64,000 nt of DNA from Niastella soli (lineage in GTDB: Bacteria; Bacteroidota; Bacteroidia; Chitinophagales; Chitinophagaceae): contig NZ_JAGHKO010000001.1 of the NCBI RefSeq assembly GCF_017742245.1, positions 2,013,061 through 2,077,060 of the forward strand. The letters run 5' to 3'. The notes beneath the pieces are model-generated. The model searched no databases, had not been told where the DNA came from, and saw nothing but the letters and a program-made list of their open reading frames with translations. The position numbers and the translations under genes are program-made. Shown in pieces: positions 26,629 through 37,953 of the stretch; position 1 is the stretch's first letter; each line of letters opens with the position of its first letter.

Positions 26629-27678
26629 CTAATCTCTCTTAGATTCCAGAGTAAAACCAATGGTAGTTCCAACATCGGGTGTACTGCGTACGTGAATGCT
26701 TTGGCCGTGCGCTTCAATAATATGTTTGCAAATGGCAAGGCCCAATCCTGTACCGCCTTTATCGCGGCTGCGGGCAGTATCGGTGCGGTAAAAACGTTCA
26801 AATATGCGGGGGAGGTGTTCTTCTTCAATACCAATACCGTCGTCGCTTATTTCAATCAATACGTGTTGGTCGTCGGTATCATAAATACTGGCTACAATAT
26901 TGCCATTATGTTTGCCATATTTAGTGGCATTTTCTACCAGGTTTATCAGCACCTGTTTTATTTTCTCTTTATCAGCAAAAACAGTGATAGGCGCTTCGCA
27001 ACCTTTTTTAATGATGGTGCGAATATTCTTTGCCTGGGTTTTTATAGAAAGGGAGTCGTAAATTTCTTTTATGAGGTCCTGAATAGGGAAGTTCTGTTTT
27101 GCCAGTAACTGTTCACCCCGTTCAAGTTTTGAGATCTCATCCAGGTCATTCATCAGGTTTACCAGGCGGTCCACATTTTTAGAGGTATTCTCCAGGAACC
27201 TTTTGCGAATGGCTTCTTCTTCCATGGCACCGCCCAGCAGGGTGTCTACATACCCCTGAATGGCGAAGATGGGCGTTTTAAATTCATGGGCAAGATTTTG
27301 AAGGAACTCTTTTCGGTAGGCTTCATTCTGTCGTAATAACTCAATTTCACGATTGCGGCGTTCGCCCCATTCTTCCACATCGGCCCTTACTTCGTCGATA
27401 CTTTTTTGGGGAAGAATGTATTTGAAATACATTTCTTCTTTCTTGGTAGCCTTTGTTTGGTAAATAAGCTTGTAAATGAGTTTTATCTTACGGTATATAA
27501 ACCGTTCCATAGTGACCAGGATGAGCCAGTAGCCGCCTGCAAAGATCACCAAAAGCGAGCCCAGCCCTATCTGCCAGTTGCTGGTGAGTAATAGAATACC
27601 AATGGCAATAGGGAACGCTAATATTGCTGCTGTAAAAGCGGCCAGTTGCCGCGGTGATAAATTTTTGGCTGAGGACAT
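26629..27678 (-). CDS. phoR: Sensor histidine kinase, PhoR-type
   Basis: 349-residue kinase with two close membrane helices (about 12-31 and 38-57), almost no periplasmic loop, and no visible PAS domain. The dimerisation domain has NLAHEFKTP with phospho-acceptor His131; the ATP-binding domain shows NLVENATKYGK (N box), DDGIGI (G1) and GTGLGLAI (G2). It follows the PhoB-type regulator by 217 bases on the same strand. This is the usual Bacteroidota PhoR arrangement, and the phosphate-island context fits, but the minimal sensor region means the signal must come through the membrane or a partner. Confidence 0.83.
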   Translation of the reverse strand: MSSAKNLSPRQLAAFTAAILAFPIAIGILLLTSNWQIGLGSLLVIFAGGYWLILVTMERFIYRKIKLIYKLIYQTKATKKEEMYFKYILPQKSIDEVRADVEEWGERRNREIELLRQNEAYRKEFLQNLAHEFKTPIFAIQGYVDTLLGGAMEEEAIRKRFLENTSKNVDRLVNLMNDLDEISKLERGEQLLAKQNFPIQDLIKEIYDSLSIKTQAKNIRTIIKKGCEAPITVFADKEKIKQVLINLVENATKYGKHNGNIVASIYDTDDQHVLIEISDDGIGIEEEHLPRIFERFYRTDTARSRDKGGTGLGLAICKHIIEAHGQSIHVRSTPDVGTTIGFTLESKRD

Positions 27679-27895
27679 ACTTTAACGCTTAACGCTGAAT
27701 GTCCGCCCGGATGGATGCCTGTTCAGAATGAATCTGTCGGGCTCGCATTCGAACGGGCTAAAAACTTAACGCTGACTGCTGATTTAGCGGTACGCTTAAT
27801 CAGGCTGCGTTTCGCAATTTTTCGAAGATAATTATTAATGCTGAATGAATAACACCGATATGGGCGTTATGTGTTCTGCGTTATGCGGCAAGCAT

Positions 27896-28573
27896 TTACA
27901 TGGTGAACTTATAACCCACTCCTTTAACTGTAGTAATACAATCGATGCCGAGCTTTTGGCGAATTTTTCGAATATGGACGTCGATGGTGCGGTCGCCTAC
28001 GATCACATCGTTGCCCCAGATCTGATTCAGGATCTCGTTGCGCAGAAATACCCGGCCTGGTTTTGATGCCAGCAGATACAACAGTTCAAATTCCTTTTTC
28101 GCTAATACCACAGCTTTGCTGTCGACCTTGGCTTCAAATTTAACCGGATCAATTTCGAGGTTATCGATCTTGATCACTTTTTCTTCCGGTTCTTTATTGA
28201 TGCGGCGAAAGATAGCGTGTATCCGACTTACGAGAATTTTTGGGCTAACTGGTTTGCTGATATAATCATCTGCACCGGTTTCCAGGCCTTTAACGTGTGA
28301 ACTTTCATCGCTTAAGGCGGTGAGGAACACGATAACAGTATCTTTAAATGCCGGTTGGGCACGTAAAATTTCGCATACTTCAACCCCATTTTTGCGGGGC
28401 ATCATAATATCCAGGATAATCAGGTCGGGCTGGCTTAACTTGGCTTTTTGAATGGCATCATCCCCATTATTAGCCGTAACTATCTCATAACCCTCTTTTG
28501 TAAGATTATACCGGATAATTTCCACTATATCAGGCTCGTCGTCTGCAATCAGGATCTTGCCTTTAGCATTCAT
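27896..28573 (-). CDS. phoB: OmpR/PhoB-family response regulator
   Basis: 225-residue two-domain regulator. The receiver has the acidic pair Asp11/Asp12, phospho-acceptor Asp55 (LIILDIMMPRKNG) and a conserved Lys in ISKPVSP. The winged-helix domain (about 130-225) has the recognition region RTIDVHIRKIRQKL and ends TTVKGVGYKF. PhoB/PhoP proteins bind tandem direct repeats with an 11-bp period, exactly the repeat geometry found at nearby promoters. Partnered with the PhoR-type kinase downstream. Its own promoter has a perfect -7 (TAGGTTTG) but no repeat array, so it may not be autoregulated in the same way. Confidence 0.87.
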   Translation of the reverse strand: MNAKGKILIADDEPDIVEIIRYNLTKEGYEIVTANNGDDAIQKAKLSQPDLIILDIMMPRKNGVEVCEILRAQPAFKDTVIVFLTALSDESSHVKGLETGADDYISKPVSPKILVSRIHAIFRRINKEPEEKVIKIDNLEIDPVKFEAKVDSKAVVLAKKEFELLYLLASKPGRVFLRNEILNQIWGNDVIVGDRTIDVHIRKIRQKLGIDCITTVKGVGYKFTM

Positions 28574-28590
28574 TAAATGTAAAATTTTGG

Positions 28591-28598
28591 CAAACCTA
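28591..28598 (-). promoter_or_regulatory. -7 element of the phoB gene
   Basis: Minus strand reads TAGGTTTG, a full TAnnTTTG match, 17 bases before the start codon. No 11-bp TAAC/TAAT array lies at the position seen in the Pho-type promoters. Confidence 0.6.
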
Positions 28599-28903
28599 CT
28601 TGAAAAGGGGCTACCCTGTAAATGATAATATTGAGTTCACAATTTCTTAATATGTGAAGATAAAGAAAAAGGCGGCAAGGCAATCTGACTGAGACCCAAC
28701 ATACCAGTATAATGCATTCATTATAAGGTAATAAAAATTCCTTAACAATTAAGAAATGCACTTTTGCATCAAAAACAATACCGTGGTAACCGATTCACTG
28801 CTTGTAGCCAATTTCCCCAAAACAAGACTTTTTGACTTTTTTACTAACTTTCGCCCGGATTTACTGTTTTTTTTAATATGGTGAGGTGCTGATTGGGACT
28901 GCA
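28599..28903. other. Intergenic stretch between phoB and a divergent gene
   Basis: A/T-rich, no open frame of coding quality and no clear hairpin. Nothing else recognised. Confidence 0.5.
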
Positions 28904-28936
28904 TTTGCCCCACACAACCCTTTGGTCATATTTTTG
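28904..28936 (+). promoter_or_regulatory. Promoter of the caspase-like protein gene
   Basis: TTTG at 28904-28907, a 21-base spacer and TATTTTTG at 28929-28936: the full Bacteroidota consensus TTTG/TAnnTTTG. The start codon follows 20 bases later. Confidence 0.7.
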
Positions 28937-28956
28937 CTCTATTAGAAGTGCAGCAT

Positions 28957-31161
28957 ATGAGGATACATATACAAATTATTACCATCTGTTTACTTATTTG
29001 GCAATCGAGTCTTGCGCAAACTTCCTATCCTATAAAGGTGCCGATGGAGCGTGAAATATGGCATGGCAATATTGATAAACAACAAAAAAAGGCCGTTCAA
29101 TTTAATAACCAGGGCAAAATTGCTGCTGATACTACTGTCAGTCTGCAAATTATGGATGCGCTGATCCGTGGAATTGATGACCTGCAAAACCAGATCGAAC
29201 TGGACTCTACCCTGAATGGCAATGGGAAAACCAAATACCTGCGCAGTATCGATTTTCTGTTACAAAGTTATTTTTCAAATCTCAACCGGCGCGATTACCC
29301 CGCCTCGCTGGCCCCGGCGCTTGTTAAAGCCTTTAGCCAGTGTATGGAGTTGGATAAGCAGCATAAAAGTTTTGGCCCCGTTATAGAAAGTAATGAATAC
29401 GGCGTGGATAAGATGCTGATTGAATCACTCAAGTATTCGGAAGATAATCCGGGTATGTCGGGCGCTCGCCTTGTATTGATGCGGAAATATTTGACCATGC
29501 ATCCGGACCAGATAATGCCCGAGCTGGCCAAAAATCCCAACGCCTATTTTGCCGATAGTTTAATAAAAGTGGCGTTGAATACCGATATTAATAAAGTATA
29601 TGATTATGCCCAGGCCAATAACTCCCTGGGCGACCGCATCCGCCGTCACAGCGATTCAACCGTGCAATTGGTTGCACGAATTGCAACCAGCAAAAGCGGT
29701 CAGTTGTATTTTCCATTTCTGGATAACCTGATGCGTGGAAGCATTAGCCTGAAGGCCATTGACAGTGTTAAGGAGAACGATCTGGGGTATTTCAGGCTAC
29801 TGGTAAAAACCAGAATTGAATATATCCAACGGACTTTACCACCTACTAATGATACCGCCAACCAGTTGCAGACTTTAACCGAAATGATGAAACGGAAGGC
29901 GAATCAATATTTTATTCGGGAAATAAATGCGCTGCATACCAATCCCAATGATAATGTTCGTTTTCGCCGGCTCGATGGGTTAACTGCACAGGAATTGTAT
30001 TACCTGGCTGTGTTGGGTGAAGATGAAATTTATACCTCCAGTTATACCCGGGGAGTGTATCCTCGTATTTGGCAACACATGGCCAAACCAAGAGCCGACA
30101 GCCTGATCATGAGCGTTCATGGCGACTTTTTCAGGAAATTCATAAAAATGGCCGCCGGTTATAATGAATTGACCGACTTTCTGAGTAAAATGGACAAACA
30201 AAATGCCGAAACCATGATGAAGGCATTTGTAATAGGATTGGAAAAGCCCCGTAAAGTAAATGACCTGGAAGATGCGGTGGATGTGGCCGACTCCTACAGC
30301 AGCATCATGGATAAGAATAAAGAGTTGGCTGAATTTATATTAAATGAAGTGAATGTTAGCTATACCAAAAATGTGCAGGAGAATAATAAGAGAGGGATGG
30401 TTATCTATAACCTGCTTCGCATTTTGTTTGAATCGGCAGATACCACTAAAAAAGTGGATCTTTCCACTCTATTAGGTATTCCTTCCATTTATGGTAAAGA
30501 TTATAGCACCCTCACTGACGACAGCGGCCGGGTAATTCAACAAGTGTTCTTTTATGGCGATGAAGATAAAGACGGCCAGACCTCTTACCAGAATTTTATG
30601 AATATGTTCCGGGGAAAACCGGGCTGGCGCGTTGATGAAAGAAAGGCCGAGTGGACATCCATCACTTCTACAAAAGGCAAACCTGTATGGATATTTGCCA
30701 ACAAACCATTGTACGGCGAAGACGATCCAGATGACAAGGCACAGAATAAGCTGATCGAATACCTGCAAACGCGCGATTTAACCCCAACGGTAGTTATACA
30801 TCGCGGACACAGTTATCACCTGTCAACAACCCTTGGAAAACTACCGGCAAGCGCCCGTATTGTGGTGCTGGGTTCCTGCGGCGGATATAATAACCTGAAT
30901 GAAGTATTAACGGCTTGTCCGGATGCGCATATTGTTTCTTCAAAACAGGTGGGTACCAAAAGGGTGAATGAACCAATTTTACAGGCTATCAACGAACGGC
31001 TTTTGATGGGCCGGAATATTGACTGGATAAGTATGTGGCGTGAGTTGAAAAAGAAATTCAATACCGGTGATGCCAAGGAAATGTTCGACGATTATATTCC
31101 TCCATATAAAAACCTCGGCGCTATTTTTATAAAGGCTTACCGTAAAGCAATGGGTGAATAA
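28957..31161 (+). CDS. Large secreted protein with caspase-like His/Cys pair
   Basis: 734-residue protein with a Sec signal peptide (ICLLIWQSSLAQ, cleavage near residue 19). The ATG at 28957 is preferred to an upstream GTG. Most of the chain is alpha-helical with no family I recognise. The C-terminal 200 residues carry a pattern of clan CD peptidases (caspase, gingipain, CHAT): a hydrophobic strand then HRGHSYH (His618), and 20 residues later a strand ending VVLGSCGGY (Cys641). A stand-alone periplasmic or surface enzyme is therefore possible; it could also be an inactive binding domain. It precedes an ABC exporter gene that has its own promoter. Confidence 0.72.
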   Translation: MRIHIQIITICLLIWQSSLAQTSYPIKVPMEREIWHGNIDKQQKKAVQFNNQGKIAADTTVSLQIMDALIRGIDDLQNQIELDSTLNGNGKTKYLRSIDFLLQSYFSNLNRRDYPASLAPALVKAFSQCMELDKQHKSFGPVIESNEYGVDKMLIESLKYSEDNPGMSGARLVLMRKYLTMHPDQIMPELAKNPNAYFADSLIKVALNTDINKVYDYAQANNSLGDRIRRHSDSTVQLVARIATSKSGQLYFPFLDNLMRGSISLKAIDSVKENDLGYFRLLVKTRIEYIQRTLPPTNDTANQLQTLTEMMKRKANQYFIREINALHTNPNDNVRFRRLDGLTAQELYYLAVLGEDEIYTSSYTRGVYPRIWQHMAKPRADSLIMSVHGDFFRKFIKMAAGYNELTDFLSKMDKQNAETMMKAFVIGLEKPRKVNDLEDAVDVADSYSSIMDKNKELAEFILNEVNVSYTKNVQENNKRGMVIYNLLRILFESADTTKKVDLSTLLGIPSIYGKDYSTLTDDSGRVIQQVFFYGDEDKDGQTSYQNFMNMFRGKPGWRVDERKAEWTSITSTKGKPVWIFANKPLYGEDDPDDKAQNKLIEYLQTRDLTPTVVIHRGHSYHLSTTLGKLPASARIVVLGSCGGYNNLNEVLTACPDAHIVSSKQVGTKRVNEPILQAINERLLMGRNIDWISMWRELKKKFNTGDAKEMFDDYIPPYKNLGAIFIKAYRKAMGE

Positions 31162-31238
31162 AGCAACAAACCGCATTAACGGCGTGTTAAAAGGAACAAC
31201 CTCAAACCACAAACAACAAACCATAAACCTGCAAGCCG

Positions 31239-31246
31239 TATCTTTG
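31239..31246 (+). promoter_or_regulatory. -7 element of the ABC exporter gene
   Basis: TATCTTTG, a full TAnnTTTG match, ten bases before the ATG, implying a very short or leaderless transcript. Confidence 0.5.
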
Positions 31247-31256
31247 CAAACTCGTT

Positions 31257-33077
31257 ATGGCGGAAAAAAGCAAGGGGAAGATCATATTTGATTTAAGTTT
31301 ACTGAAACGGGTATTTCAGTATGCAAAGCCCTATAAAAGGAAATTTATTCTATCGGTAATAATGGCTATTCTGTTGGCCATTGTTTCTCCTATACGTCCC
31401 TGGCTTATTCAGATCACCATTAATGATTACATTCACAAGGGTGTTACCGGCGATGCTGCGGTAAAACTATCCATGGAACAAGTGATCATCTGGATCACCA
31501 TCATACAGATCGGCCTGTTGATCCTGGAAACAGCCTTCCGGTTTTATTTTTCTTATTTAACTGCCTGGTTGGGACAAACCGTAGTAAAAGACCTGCGGGT
31601 AAATGTTTACCGCAAAATTCTGGGTTTGAACCTTTCCCAGTTCGATACCACACCCATTGGTACCCTAACTACCCGTACCATTAATGATATTGAGGCCATC
31701 AACGATATTTTTTCAGATGGGCTAATTCCCATCATTGCCGACTTGCTGTCGATCATCGCTGTATTGATCTTTATGTTTTGGGTTGACTGGCGTCTTACCC
31801 TGATCAGTTTAGCTTCATTCCCCATATTACTGGTTGCCACTTATTTATTTAAGGAAAGTGTGAATAAATCCTTTATCAGGGTGCGCAACGCAGTGGCTAA
31901 CCTCAATGCCTTTGTACAGGAGCATATTACCGGTATGGCCATTGTACAGGCGTTTGCCGCAGAAGATAAAGAGTTCAATAAGTTTAAAACAATTAATAAG
32001 GAACACCGCAATGCCAATATCAATGCCATTTTTGCCTATTCGGTCTTTTTCCCGGTAGTAGAAATTGTATTGGCGGTGGGTACAGGTTTGATGGTTTGGT
32101 GGGCAGCCACCCATGCCCTGGGCATTTATAAAGTAGATGAAGTGGCCGGTCGTTTATTGATCGGGAAAATGTTTTCATTTTTCCTGTGTCTGAACTTGCT
32201 GTTCCGCCCGTTGCGGGTAATTGCCGATAAGTTCAATGTATTACAAATGGGGATGGTGGCCAGTGAGCGGGTGTTCAAAGTATTGGATAATGAAGATGTG
32301 ATCACTACCGAAGGCAGCTTTGCGCCCGACATGGTAAAAGGCAAGATCGCTTTTGAAAATGTTTCGTTTGCTTATGTCGATGACCGGTATGTATTAAAAA
32401 ATATTTCGTTTGAAGTAAAGCCCGGCGATACCGTAGCCATAGTGGGGCATACAGGAAGCGGTAAAACCTCTATCATCAGCCTGTTGAACAGGTTATACCA
32501 TATAAAGCAAGGCGCTATTAAAATTGATGATGTAAAAATTGAGGATTTCAAGCTGGAAGCCTTGCGCCGGCAAATTGGAGTGGTTTTGCAGGATGTTTTC
32601 CTGTTTTCGGGCTCAGTACTGGATAACATTACTTTGCGTAATCCCGCCATTACGAGAGAACAGGTGGTTGCGGCCGCCAAAATGATTGATATGCATGATT
32701 TTATCATGCAACTGCCTGGTGGGTATGATTATAATGTAATGGAAAGAGGCGGCAGCCTGTCGCTGGGACAGCGTCAGTTATTGTCATTTATCAGGGCTTT
32801 ACTGTATAATCCTTCTATATTGATCTTAGACGAAGCCACTTCTTCAGTAGATACTGAAAGTGAGCGACTTATTCAAAAAGCGATCGATAAATTGATCGCG
32901 GGCCGTACTTCCATTGTTATTGCGCACCGGTTATCGACCATTCGCAAGGCCAGCAAGATCATTGTGCTTGATAAAGGCGAAGTAAAGGAAATGGGGACCC
33001 ATGAGCAACTGATTGCGCAGCAGGGTTTTTATTACAAGCTTCACCAAATGCAGTTCGACAAGCATATTCCGGCTTAA
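31257..33077 (+). CDS. MsbA-like ABC exporter (fused membrane and ATPase domains)
   Basis: 606-residue half-transporter. Six membrane helices occupy about residues 25-330; the nucleotide-binding domain has Walker A GHTGSGKTS (about 396-404), Q-loop VVLQDVFLF, signature LSLGQRQ, Walker B ILILDEATS and switch His in IAHRLS. It should work as a homodimer exporting lipids, lipopolysaccharide or drugs; MsbA-like lipid flipping is only a guess, as the family is broad. It is preceded by the secreted caspase-like protein gene with a separate promoter. Confidence 0.92.
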   Translation: MAEKSKGKIIFDLSLLKRVFQYAKPYKRKFILSVIMAILLAIVSPIRPWLIQITINDYIHKGVTGDAAVKLSMEQVIIWITIIQIGLLILETAFRFYFSYLTAWLGQTVVKDLRVNVYRKILGLNLSQFDTTPIGTLTTRTINDIEAINDIFSDGLIPIIADLLSIIAVLIFMFWVDWRLTLISLASFPILLVATYLFKESVNKSFIRVRNAVANLNAFVQEHITGMAIVQAFAAEDKEFNKFKTINKEHRNANINAIFAYSVFFPVVEIVLAVGTGLMVWWAATHALGIYKVDEVAGRLLIGKMFSFFLCLNLLFRPLRVIADKFNVLQMGMVASERVFKVLDNEDVITTEGSFAPDMVKGKIAFENVSFAYVDDRYVLKNISFEVKPGDTVAIVGHTGSGKTSIISLLNRLYHIKQGAIKIDDVKIEDFKLEALRRQIGVVLQDVFLFSGSVLDNITLRNPAITREQVVAAAKMIDMHDFIMQLPGGYDYNVMERGGSLSLGQRQLLSFIRALLYNPSILILDEATSSVDTESERLIQKAIDKLIAGRTSIVIAHRLSTIRKASKIIVLDKGEVKEMGTHEQLIAQQGFYYKLHQMQFDKHIPA

Positions 33078-33269
33078 TAACCCATTATTAGTTATGAAAT
33101 TTTATAATATTACATTTTCTGATGGAAAATTAAATGGATATATTATTTTATCCTGATTTCCATATATTATAAAATACATAATACGATCGTGATAAGTGTT
33201 TTACCTCAATCATCTCTCAACTGGTAATAAATACTTTCATTACGAGTTCGTTTTTGCCTTTTGCATACT

Positions 33270-33277
33270 TATCTTTG
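33270..33277 (+). promoter_or_regulatory. -7 element of the ATP synthase operon
   Basis: TATCTTTG, a full TAnnTTTG match, 20 bases before the atpB start codon. Confidence 0.6.
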
Positions 33278-33297
33278 CGCAAAATTTATAAACAGGT

Positions 33298-34741
<1,444 letters not shown>

Positions 34742-34763
34742 TAGGTGGTTCACGTAAAAACAG

Positions 34764-34804
34764 TACTGCATTCAATGCAAAGGGCGGCGAATGCAGTATT
34801 TTTC
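34764..34804 (+). terminator. Terminator-like hairpin between atpE and atpF
   Basis: 10-bp perfect stem (TACTGCATTC / GAATGCAGTA) with a 15-base loop, followed by TTTTTCTC. It lies 22 bases after the atpE stop and about 45 bases before atpF. Partial termination here would yield more atpE than downstream mRNA. Confidence 0.65.
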
Positions 34805-34848
34805 TCTCAAAAAAGGAAAGCATAAAATACTATTAATATTTATTTACA

Positions 34849-35343
34849 ATGGAATTACTTACCCCTCATTTAGGCTTATTAGCGTGGAACTTTGTCGCGT
34901 TTTTGATTTTGTTGATCATAATGAAAAAATTTGCGTGGAAGCCTATTTTGAAATCGCTGAAAGAGCGTGAAACCGGTATTGCCGATTCATTGGCTACTGC
35001 CGAAAGGGTAAAAGCTGAAATGGCGCAGTTGAAAAGTGAGAACGAAGCGCTGCTGGCCAAAGCCCGTGAAGAAAGAGCTCAGTTGCTGAAAGAGGCTCGT
35101 GATACAAAAGACCGTATCATTAACGAAGCCAAAGAACAGGCTAAAGCGGAAGCTAGTAAGATCATCGCTGATGCGGGTGCTGCCATCCAACAGCAAAAAA
35201 TGGCTGCTTTGACCGATGTAAAAAACCAGGTTGGTACACTGGTAATTGAAGTGGCTGAGAAAGTGTTGCGTCGTGAACTGACCGACAAATCAACACAGGA
35301 AAAGTACATTAAGCAACTGGCTGAAGAAGTGAAGCTTAATTAA
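34849..35343 (+). CDS. atpF: ATP synthase F0 subunit b
   Basis: 164-residue peripheral-stalk protein: one N-terminal membrane helix (about 8-25) followed by a long charged coiled coil (ERVKAEMAQLKSENEALLAKA region) that reaches F1. Length is normal. It sits between atpE and atpH, with the upstream hairpin separating it from atpE. Confidence 0.95.
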   Translation: MELLTPHLGLLAWNFVAFLILLIIMKKFAWKPILKSLKERETGIADSLATAERVKAEMAQLKSENEALLAKAREERAQLLKEARDTKDRIINEAKEQAKAEASKIIADAGAAIQQQKMAALTDVKNQVGTLVIEVAEKVLRRELTDKSTQEKYIKQLAEEVKLN

Positions 35344-35429
35344 TTGTACTGTTAATTAGCTCTTGTGCTAACGGATCACTGTATTCGTACTGGCACATTT
35401 TCAAATTTTCACATTTTCAAATTCAATAA

Positions 35430-35993
35430 ATGCCAAACCCTCGTTTAGCAGCGCGTTACGCAAAAAGCCTGATTGACCTGGCTAATGAAAGAAACCAGCT
35501 GGAGTCTGTGTATAAGGATATGCTGTATTTGCAGGCGCTTTGCAAGGAAAGTCATGAATTTTTAACGTTAATGCGGAGCCCGGTTGTAAAGGCCGATAAA
35601 AAAGTGGCCATAGTATTGGCGGTGACCAAAGGCAAAATAAGTGAGCTTACTGATGCCTTTAACCTGTTGATGATTACCAAAGGCCGTGAGGCATACCTGC
35701 CGGAAATTAGTTCGGCATTTATAGAACAGTATAAACATCAGAAAGGCATTCATACCGTTAAGCTTACTACTGCTGTTCCTGTTACCGAAGAATTGAAAAA
35801 ACAGATCATTAGTCAGGTGCAAAAGCAAACGAAGATGGATACCATTGACCTGAAAGCTACCGTAAATGAAGACCTCATCGGCGGTTTTGTGCTGGAAATT
35901 GGCGATCAGCTGATCGATGCCAGCGTTGCGTACGATCTGAACAAGATCAAAGCGCAATTCATGAATAATGACTTTATTTATAAGATAAGATAG
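35430..35993 (+). CDS. atpH: ATP synthase F1 subunit delta
   Basis: 187-residue OSCP/delta subunit joining the b stalk to F1. The N-terminal helical domain starts LAARYAKSLIDLANE, the conserved family start, and the C-terminus has GGFVLEIGDQLIDASV, the family signature. Located 86 bases after atpF and 33 bases before atpA. Confidence 0.95.
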   Translation: MPNPRLAARYAKSLIDLANERNQLESVYKDMLYLQALCKESHEFLTLMRSPVVKADKKVAIVLAVTKGKISELTDAFNLLMITKGREAYLPEISSAFIEQYKHQKGIHTVKLTTAVPVTEELKKQIISQVQKQTKMDTIDLKATVNEDLIGGFVLEIGDQLIDASVAYDLNKIKAQFMNNDFIYKIR

Positions 35994-36026
35994 TTCTAAC
36001 ACACAAAAAATCATAAACGGTTATAT

Positions 36027-37607
36027 ATGGTAGAGATAAAACCCGATGAGATATCTGCGATATTGCGTCAGCAATTGAGCAACTTTAACGCAGCTGCCGA
36101 CCTGGAAGAAGTGGGTACTGTATTGCAAGTGGGTGATGGTATTGCCCGCGTATACGGTTTAAACAATGTACGTGCTGGTGAACTCGTTGAGTTTGAGAAT
36201 GGCGTTCGTGCAATTGCCCTGAACCTGGAAGAAGACAACGTGGGTGTGGTATTGATGGGTGAAAGCGGTGATATTAAAGAAGGTGCTAAAGTACGCCGTA
36301 CCGGTAAGATCGCGTCTATTAACGTAGGCGAAGGTATGCTGGGCCGCGTGGTAAATACATTGGGCGAACCAATTGATGGTAAAGGCCCCCTTGCTGGCGA
36401 CAAATACGAAATGCCCCTGGAGCGTAAAGCCCCTGGTGTAATTTATCGTGAGCCAGTAAAAGAGCCACTGCAAACAGGTTTGAAAGCGATTGACGCGATG
36501 ATCCCCATCGGCCGCGGTCAACGTGAGCTGATCATCGGTGACCGCCAAACCGGTAAAACAGCTATCGCTATCGATACCATTATCAATCAGAAAGAATTTT
36601 ACGCTGCCGGTAAACCGGTGTATTGTATATATGTTGCCATCGGTCAAAAGGCATCAACCATCGCTGGTGTGATGAAGACCCTGGAAGACAATGGCGCTAT
36701 GGCCTATACAACTATCGTTGCGGCTTCAGCTTCTGAGCCCGCTCCGTTACAGTTCTATGCGCCTTTCGCTGGTGCTGCCATCGGTGAGTTCTTCCGTGAT
36801 ACCGGACGTCCTGCCCTGATCATTTTTGATGATCTGTCAAAACAGGCCGTAGCCTACCGTGAAGTATCTCTGTTGCTTCGTCGTCCTCCTGGCCGTGAAG
36901 CTTATCCTGGTGACGTATTCTACCTGCACAGCCGTTTGCTCGAGCGTGCTGCGAAAGTTATCAGCGATGATGGCGTGGCAAAGAACATGAATGATTTACC
37001 AGATTCAATTAAGCACCTGGTAAAAGGTGGTGGTTCATTAACTGCCTTACCAATCATTGAAACACAAGCGGGTGACGTATCTGCTTACATTCCTACAAAC
37101 GTGATCTCGATCACCGATGGTCAGATATTCCTTGAGTCGAACCTGTTCAACGCAGGTATTCGTCCGGCCATTAACGTAGGTATCTCTGTGAGCCGTGTGG
37201 GTGGTAACGCACAGATCAAATCAATGAAAAAGGTAGCTGGTACGTTGAAACTCGACCAGGCGCTTTACCGTGAAATGGAGGCTTTCTCTAAATTCGGTGG
37301 TGACCTTGATCCTGCTACTAAACTGGTAATTGATAAAGGTGCCCGTAACGTGGAGATCCTGAAACAAGCACAGTACACGCCATTTGCAGTGGAAAAACAG
37401 GTAGCTATCATTTATCTGGGTACAAATGGTTTATTGCGCGAAGTACCTGTGAAGAAAATGAAGGAGTTTGAAGAACACTTCCAAATGGAAATGGAAAACA
37501 AACTTTCTGATGTACTGGCCGAATTCAAGAAAGGTAACTTACCTGATGATGGCATTAAGAAAATGGTTAATCTGGCTAACACCCTGATCCCTCAGTACAA
37601 AGCATAA
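36027..37607 (+). CDS. atpA: ATP synthase F1 subunit alpha
   Basis: 526-residue non-catalytic nucleotide-binding subunit. The P-loop [11 protein letters not shown] lies near residues 170-180, with the Asp of [16 protein letters not shown] and the family signature [14 protein letters not shown] downstream. Full length. It ends at a strong terminator, so transcription stops here; in most bacteria atpG would be the next gene, but it is absent here, and atpD/atpC are also outside the window, as is usual for Bacteroidota. Confidence 0.97.
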   Translation: MVEIKPDEISAILRQQLSNFNAAADLEEVGTVLQVGDGIARVYGLNNVRAGELVEFENGVRAIALNLEEDNVGVVLMGESGDIKEGAKVRRTGKIASINVGEGMLGRVVNTLGEPIDGKGPLAGDKYEMPLERKAPGVIYREPVKEPLQTGLKAIDAMIPIGRGQRELIIGDRQTGKTAIAIDTIINQKEFYAAGKPVYCIYVAIGQKASTIAGVMKTLEDNGAMAYTTIVAASASEPAPLQFYAPFAGAAIGEFFRDTGRPALIIFDDLSKQAVAYREVSLLLRRPPGREAYPGDVFYLHSRLLERAAKVISDDGVAKNMNDLPDSIKHLVKGGGSLTALPIIETQAGDVSAYIPTNVISITDGQIFLESNLFNAGIRPAINVGISVSRVGGNAQIKSMKKVAGTLKLDQALYREMEAFSKFGGDLDPATKLVIDKGARNVEILKQAQYTPFAVEKQVAIIYLGTNGLLREVPVKKMKEFEEHFQMEMENKLSDVLAEFKKGNLPDDGIKKMVNLANTLIPQYKA

Positions 37608-37630
37608 CACATATTGTTATACGATATATA

Positions 37631-37665
37631 AGAGCCATCCGTTTAACGGATGGCTCTTTGTTTTT
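37631..37665 (+). terminator. Terminator of the atpBEFHA operon
   Basis: Nearly perfect stem AGAGCCATCCG / CGGATGGCTCT with a small TTTAA loop, followed by TTGTTTTT, 23 bases after the atpA stop. Confidence 0.9.
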
Positions 37666-37953
37666 GGAACGGGTCTCACAACTCACAACTGCCGTTTGCC
37701 GTTTAACGGTTTTCCCCAATCGTAAAAAAAAATGCAAAAAAGTAATATTACTATTGCATAATCGAATTTGAGTTTAGATATTTGTACCAGATCAGAAACA
37801 CTGATCCACATTCTTACCCAATCTCCTTTTTAGAACCGTACCGTTACTTCGAAATTTAGTTTCCCCCAATTTTCTGTGAAAACGACCAATTAATTTTCCT
37901 ATTCTCCTGTGATTTACTGTATTCCGGTCCCTTAAAAACGTATCTGTACAAAC

